Shown here: one piece after another, positions 1 to 6,886 of the stretch
Layout: each line of letters opens with the position of its first letter
Position numbering within the stretch: the first letter of the stretch is position 1
Assembly: GCA_013815485.1 (NCBI GenBank)
Contig: JACDGB010000044.1
Span: forward strand, 1-8,986
Length of the DNA: 8,986 nucleotides
Source: Rubrobacter sp.
GTDB taxonomy: Bacteria; Actinomycetota; Rubrobacteria; Rubrobacterales; Rubrobacteraceae
Reading direction: 5' to 3'
The notes under the pieces: model-generated
Seen by the model: only the letters and a program-made list of their open reading frames with translations
The model's database searches: none
Told to the model about the DNA's origin: nothing
Made by a program: the position numbers and the translations under genes

Positions 1-1122
1 CTGGCCTTTCTGGAGGAACTCCTCGGCGAAATTCTTCTCCAGTTCACCATTCTCCTGGCGCTCCTTCACGAACGCGGCGAACTCTTCGGTGAGCGGCCCG
101 AAGACGGCTGAGGCTGGGCCGTCCGCTCCGTTGGTCTCGGGGCTTTCTTCGGCGTGGATCTCCAGGCTGAAGTTCAGGCAGCGGCGTTGGAGTTCGCGCA
201 TCAGTTCTCTGTCCACCCCGCTCGCTACCCCGCGCTTCACGTCGAAGACTCGCAGGCGAACGACCGCATCGTCCAGGTCGGCGTTTTGGGTGCGGGTCCG
301 GATCTCCTCAGTCAACCCCTCGGCGTCCAACTCAGCTGCCTTTATCTTCGGGAGGTCCACCATCCGCCGCGACTCTATCTCGACGTGCTCGACGCTCTTG
401 AGACCGCCGTTCTCGAATTCAACGATGGCGAAGCCCGGCTTGGACTCGACTTCTCCGAAGCCGAACCGTTCCGTGGCACCGGCATAGTAGGCGTTTGGTT
501 TGTGCTCGTGGAACTCGTGGTAATGGCCGAGGGCCACGTAATCGAAGCCGCCGGAGATCATATTCGCCTGAAGGTTCGCCTCGCCCATCTCGTGCTGCTT
601 CGCCTCAAGCCCCGGAACCATCCCGTGCGTCACCAGGATGTTGATGTCCGCGTCTCTAGCCAGCGTCACGGCTCCGGTCCCAAAGACAGCCCCGTGCGGA
701 ACCAGCGTCACCCCGACGCCAACGTCGCCGGCCTCGATCAGTTGGTAGTCCAACTCGAAGCCATGCGCGGAGTAGGCGTTCACCAGGTTCGCGTATTCCA
801 GCGCGGCGGTTGTCGTGCGCAGGCGTGGCGTCTCGTGGTTGCCGGCCGCGACCAGGTAGGGAATGCCCGCTCGCGCCGTGATGCGGGCTGTTTGTTTCAG
901 GAAGCCGATGATGACGTGGGTGGCTGGGCGCACCGAGTCGAAGGCGTCGCCGGAGTGGATCACCAGGTCAACATCCCGCTCCAGGATGGCGTCCACCGCC
1001 CGCCCGTAAGCCTCCTGAACGTCAACCTCCCGCTGGTTGCGCCCCGACTCTGGGCACAGCCTCGCGTACCGGGTGTATCCCAGGTGCGTATCCGAGATGT
1101 GGGCGATCCTAATTATTGTCAC
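1..1122 (-). CDS. Mre11/SbcD-type DNA double-strand-break repair nuclease (3' end outside the window)
   Basis: A Mn-dependent calcineurin-like phosphoesterase; family members trim DNA ends with a Rad50/SbcC ATPase. 374 residues are visible and the frame is still open at the edge. All phosphodiesterase motifs are present: D11-T-H13 in ISDTHLG, G58-D59 in HSGDAFDS, G94-N95-H96-E97, H166 in VTHGMVPG, and G199-H200-Y-H202. A YAGATERFG stretch near 213-221 matches the conserved segment after the last histidine motif. Residues from about 230 on would be the capping domain. The GTG start at 1122 is well fixed: a TGA lies nine codons upstream in frame with no other ATG/GTG/TTG between, and the first catalytic Asp is already residue 11. 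It begins inside the methyltransferase gene (14-nt overlap), with purine-rich GGAAG directly before the start, suggesting translational coupling. The domain call is firm; Mre11 versus SbcD is not settled. By family logic the next gene to the left should be a Rad50/SbcC-like ATPase. Confidence 0.93.
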   Translation of the reverse strand, partial: MTIIRIAHISDTHLGYTRYARLCPESGRNQREVDVQEAYGRAVDAILERDVDLVIHSGDAFDSVRPATHVIIGFLKQTARITARAGIPYLVAAGNHETPRLRTTTAALEYANLVNAYSAHGFELDYQLIEAGDVGVGVTLVPHGAVFGTGAVTLARDADINILVTHGMVPGLEAKQHEMGEANLQANMISGGFDYVALGHYHEFHEHKPNAYYAGATERFGFGEVESKPGFAIVEFENGGLKSVEHVEIESRRMVDLPKIKAAELDAEGLTEEIRTRTQNADLDDAVVRLRVFDVKRGVASGVDRELMRELQRRCLNFSLEIHAEESPETNGADGPASAVFGPLTEEFAAFVKERQENGELEKNFAEEFLQKGQ

Positions 1123-2389
1123 CTTCCATTTGCAAAGAGTCGGGAGTCAGTTCCTGAGTTTCGCCTTTCACATGCTCGTCTAGCGCCTCCTGCACGAGCA
1201 TGGGCAAGTCAACTAGTGATTCCTCGACGGCCAAAGCAGTTGAGTTCAAGACCAAAACGTTCTCTGGTAGAGTTTCACGAAACAACGAGTCTTGCTCAGT
1301 TCTCACAAGTATAGCTTTGAGACTGCCTTTCTTTCTAGCCGCCTTGGATAGAAGCTCTGCGGCCTTCATCAATGATTCACCTCGTTTTTGAACACGGATC
1401 AGGACAGGGGTACCCATGTACTGACGCTTCAAGATTGCATCGATACCCTTGTTTCTTTGCACAGGAATGAGGTCGAGCCCACGGAGCAAATTAATGCCCT
1501 CTTCGTCAGCGGTTAGATAAGCACCGCGACCTTTCTGCATCAACTGCGATTCGCTCTTGACCGGCGTCTTCAGTCGAGCTTGCGTGAGCTTTACCGCGTC
1601 CTCCGAAATATCCATTCCGATAGAATTGCGTCCGAGAAGCTTTGCGGCAACCAGAGTAGTGCCGCTTCCGCAGAAGGGGTCAAGAACCACATCGTTGGGT
1701 TCGCTGGCGATCTCGATAATCCGCTCTAGCAACAATATTGGCTTTTGGGTAGGGTAGCCTACACGTTCTTTCGCTTTTGGGTTGAGGTAAGGGATTTCCC
1801 AGACATCGCTCAAAGGAACTCCCTGTTTCTCATCATCCAAGAGGATTTCTTCGTCCTCTGTACGTGCGTAGACGGCCTTACCTTGCTCATTCCTGACCCG
1901 CTTCTGGAGTATTTGGTCGATGTTAGTAGATGCGGAATAGGCATCATAGATGACACGAAACTTATACTGATTTGACTTAGAGTAAAAGTATATTGTCTGG
2001 TGTGCTGGTAGCAAGTTCTTGCCCGCACTCGACCATCTCTTGTAAGACCAGATTATCTCGGAGCGGAACTGATCTTTTCCGTAAACATCGTCTAGCAATG
2101 CTCGGATTACGTGGGTCGCATTCCGGTCACAGTGGACGAAGATGCTTCCTGTCGTCTTCAAAACGCGTTTCATTTCGGAGAGCCGCTTAGAGAGAAATTG
2201 CGCGTACTCCTCGTAATCTCTCCAAAGATCATCGTACGAGAATACATGCGTCCCTACTCTATCTCTCAGGCGATGTACCTTACCTGTGAAGAACGGAGGG
2301 TCCAAGTATATTAAGTCCAGGGACCCGTCGTCGATCTGCTGTAGCAGATCCAAACAATCTCCTTTTAGCACCTGTGCCTTGGTGTTCAT
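1109..2389 (-). CDS. Beta-class DNA N6-adenine/N4-cytosine methyltransferase with a long C-terminal extension
   Basis: Transfers a methyl group from S-adenosylmethionine to an exocyclic amino group of a DNA base; here presumably the protective half of a Type II restriction-modification pair. Catalytic motif IV, D30-P-P-F33 in LIYLDPPF, precedes SAM-binding motif I, DPFCGSGTT (237-245). This order, with the target-recognition region between (about 105-205), defines the beta class. YPTQKP (212-217) is the usual element just before motif I. DPPF is more often seen in adenine-N6 than cytosine-N4 enzymes, so N6-adenine is favoured but not proven. The catalytic domain ends near 275; some 135 residues follow that the family does not require (see findings). 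The ATG overlaps the upstream endonuclease stop as ATGA and has no good Shine-Dalgarno of its own, so coupled translation is likely. The gene is richer in A+T than its flanking genes, pointing to transfer together with the endonuclease. Confidence 0.93.
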   Translation of the reverse strand: MNTKAQVLKGDCLDLLQQIDDGSLDLIYLDPPFFTGKVHRLRDRVGTHVFSYDDLWRDYEEYAQFLSKRLSEMKRVLKTTGSIFVHCDRNATHVIRALLDDVYGKDQFRSEIIWSYKRWSSAGKNLLPAHQTIYFYSKSNQYKFRVIYDAYSASTNIDQILQKRVRNEQGKAVYARTEDEEILLDDEKQGVPLSDVWEIPYLNPKAKERVGYPTQKPILLLERIIEIASEPNDVVLDPFCGSGTTLVAAKLLGRNSIGMDISEDAVKLTQARLKTPVKSESQLMQKGRGAYLTADEEGINLLRGLDLIPVQRNKGIDAILKRQYMGTPVLIRVQKRGESLMKAAELLSKAARKKGSLKAILVRTEQDSLFRETLPENVLVLNSTALAVEESLVDLPMLVQEALDEHVKGETQELTPDSLQMEGDNN

Positions 2390-3012
2390 CTTTCAGCAGA
2401 GTTCTCTTGTGCGATTTTTTCGAGGATACTCTTTAGCTGTATGCCAGTCCGGGCTGCCACATAATCCCAGGCACCATCGCCGTAATGATATTCGCCTCCT
2501 ATTCCTCCATATAGAGTCTCTAATGTTTGCTGTATACGGATAGCCTGCCTTCTGTTGGGATAATAGAACATGACTCTGATAGGTTTGTAGCCTGCCTCTG
2601 CGATAACTCTTATACGAGTGTGCTCCTTCGTTATGTGGTCGCCGTCCGTCGTAGCGTCACGCCACTTGATCTCTATGGCGTTAGTTCCCTCTAAACAATC
2701 TATTTCGAATGTCTTGGGACGCGTTCCCCAGGTGTTCGGAATCCGTACAGAACCTGACTCTGGAAAAGCGTGAAGGAAACTTTTCTTGGTGGCCTCTTCT
2801 AAGAACGAGCCTGCGTACCTGTAAACGAAACGGCCCTTGTTCTGGTAGATATCAACTCGCTCCCCCTCTTCGTAGCTTATCCCCAAAACTTGGTAAATCA
2901 GGTAGTGAGAATGGTCGTCAGCTTCCATCTCGACAACTCGATCATGCATCTGCTTCTCTAGTTGCTTAGAGTATCTGGCCGCCAACTCTCTAATGTCACT
3001 ATCGATGCTCAT
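2386..3012 (-). CDS. ApaLI-family Type II restriction endonuclease
   Basis: A 208-residue protein that I recognise as an ApaLI-type restriction endonuclease by its overall look, including the run EADDHSHYLIYQVLGIS (30-46), DIYQNKGRF (54-62) and IKWRDATTDGDHITKEHT (115-132). ApaLI itself cuts GTGCAC; whether this relative keeps that site cannot be read from sequence. A PD-(D/E)xK-type active site is visible: D105 in FEID, then E114-I-K116 in AIEIKW. Length fits a complete single-domain enzyme. The ATG at 3012 has a GGAG four bases upstream, a slightly short spacing. The stop overlaps the methyltransferase ATG by 4 nt, the usual tight pairing of R and M genes. No C protein or other regulator gene is present. 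Its A+T-rich base composition resembles the methyltransferase and not HerA. Family assignment rests on memory of the family, not a search; the nuclease fold call is more secure than the family name. Confidence 0.8.
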   Translation of the reverse strand: MSIDSDIRELAARYSKQLEKQMHDRVVEMEADDHSHYLIYQVLGISYEEGERVDIYQNKGRFVYRYAGSFLEEATKKSFLHAFPESGSVRIPNTWGTRPKTFEIDCLEGTNAIEIKWRDATTDGDHITKEHTRIRVIAEAGYKPIRVMFYYPNRRQAIRIQQTLETLYGGIGGEYHYGDGAWDYVAARTGIQLKSILEKIAQENSAER

Positions 3013-3049
3013 GCGGCTCCACTGAGTATCCCGGATCGCCTATCAAAGT

Positions 3050-5107
3050 TTAGTCCCTCATCCGATCCAGGCCGGAGAGTATCTGCGAGGACTCGCGCCG
3101 ACGGGATGGACGATTGCCGCGGGTGAGGTTCCAGCGGAAGTTTTTGTAGGGGTCGGCGGCGCCGTGGCCGGTGCGGTGGGCGGCCTGCACGGCGTCGAGG
3201 GCTTCGTAGACTTTCTCTTCGGGGACGCCTTCTATGTCCTCGCGGATGGCGGAGATCCCGGGCGGCTTGCTCGTCAGGTTCCTCATCACGGAGAGGACGG
3301 AGGTGGCGGCGTCGCCCCGGTGCTCGCCGAAGATGTCAGTGCCCTGCTTGCCCATGAGGACCATCGGGCGCGGGAACGTCCCGAAGACGGGGACGGCGTA
3401 GTGGGCGTGACGGCAGAGAAGGCGGCCTTTCTCTAGCTGGAGTAGCTCCTCGCGGGTGGTGCCGGAGAAGGAACGGTAGCTGCTGTTGGTCAGCTCCTCG
3501 TCGCCTATGCGGCCGTAGAGGCTGGTGGCGGCGTTGCCGATGACCTCGTCGTCCACCTTGCTGCGGAACTGCTGCGCCCCAAAGAGCGTCAGGTTGAGGT
3601 GACGTCCGCGCGCGGAGATGTCCACGAGCGTGTCCTTGAGGGATGAGGTGCGGGAGTTACCCGCGGGAGCGTACTTGTTCAACTCGTCCACGAAGATGAT
3701 GAGCTTGTCCACGCCGAGGCGTCCGCTCTCGGCTAGTTCCCATATTTTGGAGATGACGCTGGTTACGATGAGGTCTTGGGGGATGCCGGTGAGCTGGGAG
3801 ATGTCCACGACGCGCATCTCGTTGTTCTCGAACGGACCTTCCACGCGGGGGAGGTCGCCGTGCTCGACTTTCCCGTGCGCGAGCAGGCCGCCGCATTTGG
3901 TCGGGAGGATTTTGAAGCGGTTGCGGACTTTGGCGATGGTCATGTGGTTGTGGCCGTTCCAGGAGGAGATGTTCTTGCCGTCCTCGCGGGCCGCCTCGAA
4001 ATAGTCTTCTATTTCATCGAGCAACCCGTAAAAATCCGCCTGTGTTCGTATCCCCTGGTCCCGAAGCTCCTCGATGAACCCCCGGAATTTGTCGTCCATG
4101 TCCGACGGCTCGAAGACGTAGCCAGCATACGGCAGCACGTCGCCTAGCTCCCAGATGATCGGGAACACGTTCGAGTCCTCGCCCCGCGCATTCCGCAAAG
4201 TGTTCAACTTGCGCGTCGGTACGCCCTCGGCGTGGATGACCCGTTCCCCAGCCTCCATCCCGTACCGCATCGGGGCGAAGATGCGGAGGTTGTCGAAAGG
4301 CTGAATGTCGAGGCCGAGCGAGGCGTACATCTCGCGGTCCTCCCGTGGCAGGCCCTTCTGTCCGGCCTTTTCGTAGCGCTCGGCCAGTTCGGGGTCATTC
4401 GCCGGGTCCACCTCGACCGGCTTGTCCAGGAACAGGAGGTCAGCGCCCTTGACGTTGAACATAAGCGCAGCGACTTTCTTGTCTTTCATGGTCTGGAAGG
4501 TGCTCGCGATGGTGAAGAGGGCGTGGCTGGTCTTGGTCGAGAGACCGCTCATGCCGGTGATGTTCAGATGCCCGGCCTCGGGACCGAGGAGATAGTCGCC
4601 GTCCACGTACAGGGGCGTGCGCTGCGGAGTCCCATCCTTCTCGTTGCCGTTCTCGTGCAGGAGCATCGGGATGTGATGTCCCGAGAACTCCTCAGCGCCG
4701 AGAGCGTACTCGATGGCGGCGCTCGTGGCGAAGAAGACCGGACCCGTCCTCACGGGACGCTTGGACTTCTTCTTCTCGTGGCGGTGCTTGGTGGCGAGGA
4801 CGCGGGCTTTGAAGACGAGTATCTCGACCCGCTCGCTCAATGCCTCAAGCGCCGGATCGCCGTCGTAGGCGTAGAAATCGTCGAGGAAGGACTGGAGGTC
4901 GGAGTAGCGTTGTGGGTCGTCGAGGACGGCGATGGCTGTGGCGTCTTCGGCCTCGGCGGCCACGATGTGCCCGATATCCAGGTTCTGGGCGGCCTCCGTC
5001 TCGGCGGTCCAGAAATAGAACTCGTGGGCGGTGGCCGGGTTCTCCTCGCTGGTTACTACGCGACCGATGGGGCCGAGGTCCATGTCCAAATAGTTCGGGT
5101 GCAGCAT
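3050..5107 (-). CDS. HerA-type hexameric DNA-translocase ATPase
   Basis: A FtsK/HerA-superfamily ATPase of 685 residues, expected to form a ring that drives DNA into the partner nuclease NurA. The N-terminus (LGPIGRVV at 11-18, then a beta-rich stretch to about 110) is consistent with a HAS-barrel. The Walker A region is GMSGLSTKTS (185-194), which departs from the canonical GxxxxGK[ST]: the residue before K192 is T, not G. Walker B is LIIFVDE (469-475), with D474 and E475. A RGRHLNLTLFGAQQ segment (500-513) matches the polar sensor strand of the superfamily, and R502 and R533 are possible arginine fingers. About 270 residues lie between the two Walker motifs, which makes it longer than many archaeal HerA proteins. 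The basic tail after about 655 looks disordered. The ATG directly follows the nurA stop with no gap and has a strong GGGAGG six bases upstream inside nurA, so the two are made together. Confidence 0.88.
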   Translation of the reverse strand: MLHPNYLDMDLGPIGRVVTSEENPATAHEFYFWTAETEAAQNLDIGHIVAAEAEDATAIAVLDDPQRYSDLQSFLDDFYAYDGDPALEALSERVEILVFKARVLATKHRHEKKKSKRPVRTGPVFFATSAAIEYALGAEEFSGHHIPMLLHENGNEKDGTPQRTPLYVDGDYLLGPEAGHLNITGMSGLSTKTSHALFTIASTFQTMKDKKVAALMFNVKGADLLFLDKPVEVDPANDPELAERYEKAGQKGLPREDREMYASLGLDIQPFDNLRIFAPMRYGMEAGERVIHAEGVPTRKLNTLRNARGEDSNVFPIIWELGDVLPYAGYVFEPSDMDDKFRGFIEELRDQGIRTQADFYGLLDEIEDYFEAAREDGKNISSWNGHNHMTIAKVRNRFKILPTKCGGLLAHGKVEHGDLPRVEGPFENNEMRVVDISQLTGIPQDLIVTSVISKIWELAESGRLGVDKLIIFVDELNKYAPAGNSRTSSLKDTLVDISARGRHLNLTLFGAQQFRSKVDDEVIGNAATSLYGRIGDEELTNSSYRSFSGTTREELLQLEKGRLLCRHAHYAVPVFGTFPRPMVLMGKQGTDIFGEHRGDAATSVLSVMRNLTSKPPGISAIREDIEGVPEEKVYEALDAVQAAHRTGHGAADPYKNFRWNLTRGNRPSRRRESSQILSGLDRMRD

Positions 5108-6259
5108 CTAATTCCTCCCGTTCGCCGGTGGGTCTTCGGCGAGTTGGCGTTCCAGCCTCGCGTATGTACGTTCGGAGCCCTGTACGAGGGGCTTGAGGAT
5201 CTTCTCCACGTAATGAATAGGGTAGATCATGGCGGGCCATCTCGGGTCCGGCTTCGCAAGCGGCGCGCGCTCCGCCAGGACCCAACGCGAGATCTCGTCT
5301 ATCTGATCCGGCTCCGTGTCCCGCTGAGCCTCGATCCTCATCAACGAGCCCAATGCGTCCGCGCCCTGTTGCGGCGGCCACATCCGCAGATACCATGAGG
5401 TCCGGTGATCGCTCGGGTTGCGTCGCAACTGCCAGTCCGGGACGAAGCTCGTCGTCCGCATCCCCGGTTCCAGGTCGAGGAGCATCCCGACGTCTTTGCC
5501 CACGAACTCGGGGCGGGCGACGCTCTTTATGAGGCCGATGGCGCGGCGGTTGGACTCCCGGATCTCCTTGAGCTGTCCGTCAACCGCGATCCAGGCGTCC
5601 GTGTCCTCCAGCGTCCGATCATCACCCTCCCACTGTCGCAGCATCCCACCTTCCAACCGCTCCCGCAATGCCCGAACTCGCACGCGGGAACGCTCTCTCA
5701 TCCCGACGTAATCCGAAGGGTCGGCATCGGCCATGTACTCAGCCGAGTCGAGGATCAGGTGTTCCGATGAGGGGACTTCGTCCGGGCCAAGCTCCGAGAA
5801 CCCGGCCTCGATCAAGAGTTCCCAGAATGCCTCGACGCCCGGTTCTCCTGCGCTACGGGGTAGGATCACCGTCTGCACCACAACCGGCGGGCTCTCCATC
5901 GGCATGCGCGAGAACCGCCTCTCGCACCGGTTGATTATCGCGGCGGCGACGGTCGCCACCACGACCGGGGACATCTCTATCCGCCCGATCTCGCGCGCGC
6001 TCTGCACGCCATCCAGGAAGTAACACAGCCGTGATGTGCCGTCGTGGGCACCGGGGTCCCGTGGTCCGGGCGGCGTCTCCAAATGATGGGGCCTCCCCGG
6101 AGGGAACTGCTCCTCTTCCGATGGGAGGTTGGCGAACTGCTGGGCCTCCAGGTCGCAGGAGCCAGCGCCCGCCGTAATATGTATGCCTTTGCGGCGGGCG
6201 TTCGCCAGCGCATCGCCGATCTTCTGCGCGAAATCTTTGGAAATGCTCCCCGATAGCAT
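5108..6259 (-). CDS. NurA-domain nuclease
   Basis: NurA proteins are Mn-dependent nucleases with an RNase H-like fold that work inside or next to the HerA ring to resect DNA 5' ends. Visible landmarks fit that family in the right order: D83 in YFLDGVQ (first metal-binding Asp), a long helical middle, D227 in WIAVDGQL followed by K245 in GLIKS, an R-I-E at 308-310, and the C-terminal YPIHYVEKIL (346-355) carrying H349. Residues 45-75 are rich in E, P and H and look like a flexible linker. Overall similarity is weak, as is usual for NurA, but direct adjacency to HerA supports it strongly. The start is the less certain part: ATG 6259 has only GGTGG next to it, no in-frame ATG/GTG/TTG lies between it and the upstream stop at 6317, and a better purine tract (6306-6315) sits 47 nt upstream in front of a TTG in another frame. 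Confidence 0.82.
   Translation of the reverse strand: MLSGSISKDFAQKIGDALANARRKGIHITAGAGSCDLEAQQFANLPSEEEQFPPGRPHHLETPPGPRDPGAHDGTSRLCYFLDGVQSAREIGRIEMSPVVVATVAAAIINRCERRFSRMPMESPPVVVQTVILPRSAGEPGVEAFWELLIEAGFSELGPDEVPSSEHLILDSAEYMADADPSDYVGMRERSRVRVRALRERLEGGMLRQWEGDDRTLEDTDAWIAVDGQLKEIRESNRRAIGLIKSVARPEFVGKDVGMLLDLEPGMRTTSFVPDWQLRRNPSDHRTSWYLRMWPPQQGADALGSLMRIEAQRDTEPDQIDEISRWVLAERAPLAKPDPRWPAMIYPIHYVEKILKPLVQGSERTYARLERQLAEDPPANGRN
5114..5119 (-). promoter_or_regulatory. Strong ribosome binding site of the herA-like gene, inside the end of nurA
   Basis: GGGAGG, six bases before ATG 5107, forms part of the last codons of nurA (the final residues N-G-R-N). It fixes the ATPase start and shows that both genes are translated from one message with no gap. 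Confidence 0.75.
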
Positions 6260-6316
6260 CCACCAGATTATACGCAGCGAGAGGAAAGAAGGCTGATCCG
6301 GCCAACCCTCTCCCTG

Positions 6317-6886
6317 CTATTCAGGTAGAGATACAGGCAACTCGAAGTTGCGTTCGGCTAAAGAGACGGCGTTACGGAAGCCGCGGCGTTCCTCGGGCGT
6401 ATCCCCGTAGGCGTCGCGGGCCATCTTGAGGATCTTCTTCGCCTCGGATCTCTGGTCCTGGCCGTTGGGGATCTCCTTGGAGAAAGCGTATGCGAGGTCG
6501 CCGTTCTCTGCCTCGTAGAAGTGGAAGTAGATGCTCTTCTGGCGTCCGAGGCCGGTGATGGCGGCGTCGCCAGAGACCTGAGAGATGTTCAGCAAGGTTC
6601 CGGCTGAGAAAGGCTCGCCAGCTTCGGGGTAGACGGAGAAGGCGAGTCGGACGACGGGTCCGTAGAAAGTCTTGTAGAACTCGAGTTGGCGCACGATGCT
6701 GGCCGCGCCCCGGATGGCGTCTATCTCCGCCTTCGAGGCGGCGGCCACTATGTGGCATTGAGGGGGGCGCATCGAGTCGCGGCCCTGGGTGGAGATCACC
6801 CGCGCCTGCGCGCCCCTCGAATCCACGGTCGCCGCGATGCTTTGACGCACCCGCTCCGGAAGGTCGAGGCCCTGGGGGTGCTCCAT
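6317..6886 (-). CDS. Unrecognised 189-residue protein upstream of nurA
   Basis: I do not recognise this protein. It is soluble-looking, with no signal peptide or membrane span. Features seen: an N-terminal acidic/basic helix (10-35), a likely helix with KAEIDAIRGAASIVRQLEF (52-70), a central hydrophobic, aromatic strand region (VVRLAFSVYP 78-87; IYFHFYEAENGDLAYAF 119-135), and a charged C-terminal helix pair (147-182). No nuclease, ATPase or helix-turn-helix motif is evident. The frame opens as far as an ATG at 6958, but that start would overlap the peptidase by 73 nt; ATG 6886 is preferred because it joins the peptidase stop as TGATG and has GGGGA a few bases upstream. Its stop lies 57 nt before nurA, so it probably travels with the nurA-herA pair and could be a partner of that complex, but this is only a positional argument. 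Confidence 0.75.
   Translation of the reverse strand: MEHPQGLDLPERVRQSIAATVDSRGAQARVISTQGRDSMRPPQCHIVAAASKAEIDAIRGAASIVRQLEFYKTFYGPVVRLAFSVYPEAGEPFSAGTLLNISQVSGDAAITGLGRQKSIYFHFYEAENGDLAYAFSKEIPNGQDQRSEAKKILKMARDAYGDTPEERRGFRNAVSLAERNFELPVSLPE

Larger units (their letters stand above)
1109..3049 (-). other. A+T-richer restriction-modification insert within the operon
   Basis: The stretch holding the endonuclease and methyltransferase genes is compositionally distinct. Hand-counted 60-base lines give 22 G+C at 1921, 24 at 2521 and 30 at 1741, against 37 in the HerA line at 3541. Codons such as ATA, AGA and TTA are frequent only here. The shift begins at the end of the ATPase gene and ends at the Mre11 start. 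No integrase, transposase, long direct repeat or inverted repeat is seen at either boundary. The 37-bp gap at 3013-3049 carries no clear promoter or terminator. Confidence 0.65.

Noticed and set aside
154..1314. Long plus-strand open frame of 386 codons
   Set aside because: It is antisense to the Mre11 gene, whose catalytic motifs are all intact, and its own product has no motif and a skewed composition typical of shadow frames in GC-rich DNA.
4232..5398. Plus-strand open frame of 388 codons opposite herA/nurA
   Set aside because: Opposite to two genes with clear motifs, rich in V, E, G and R as expected from an antisense frame, and without a recognisable domain or ribosome site.
5853..6305. 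TTG-started frame with a purine-rich tract (6306-6315) just before it
   Set aside because: It runs in another frame through nurA and has no recognisable content. The NurA Asp motifs lie in the frame starting at 6259. The purine tract remains unexplained.
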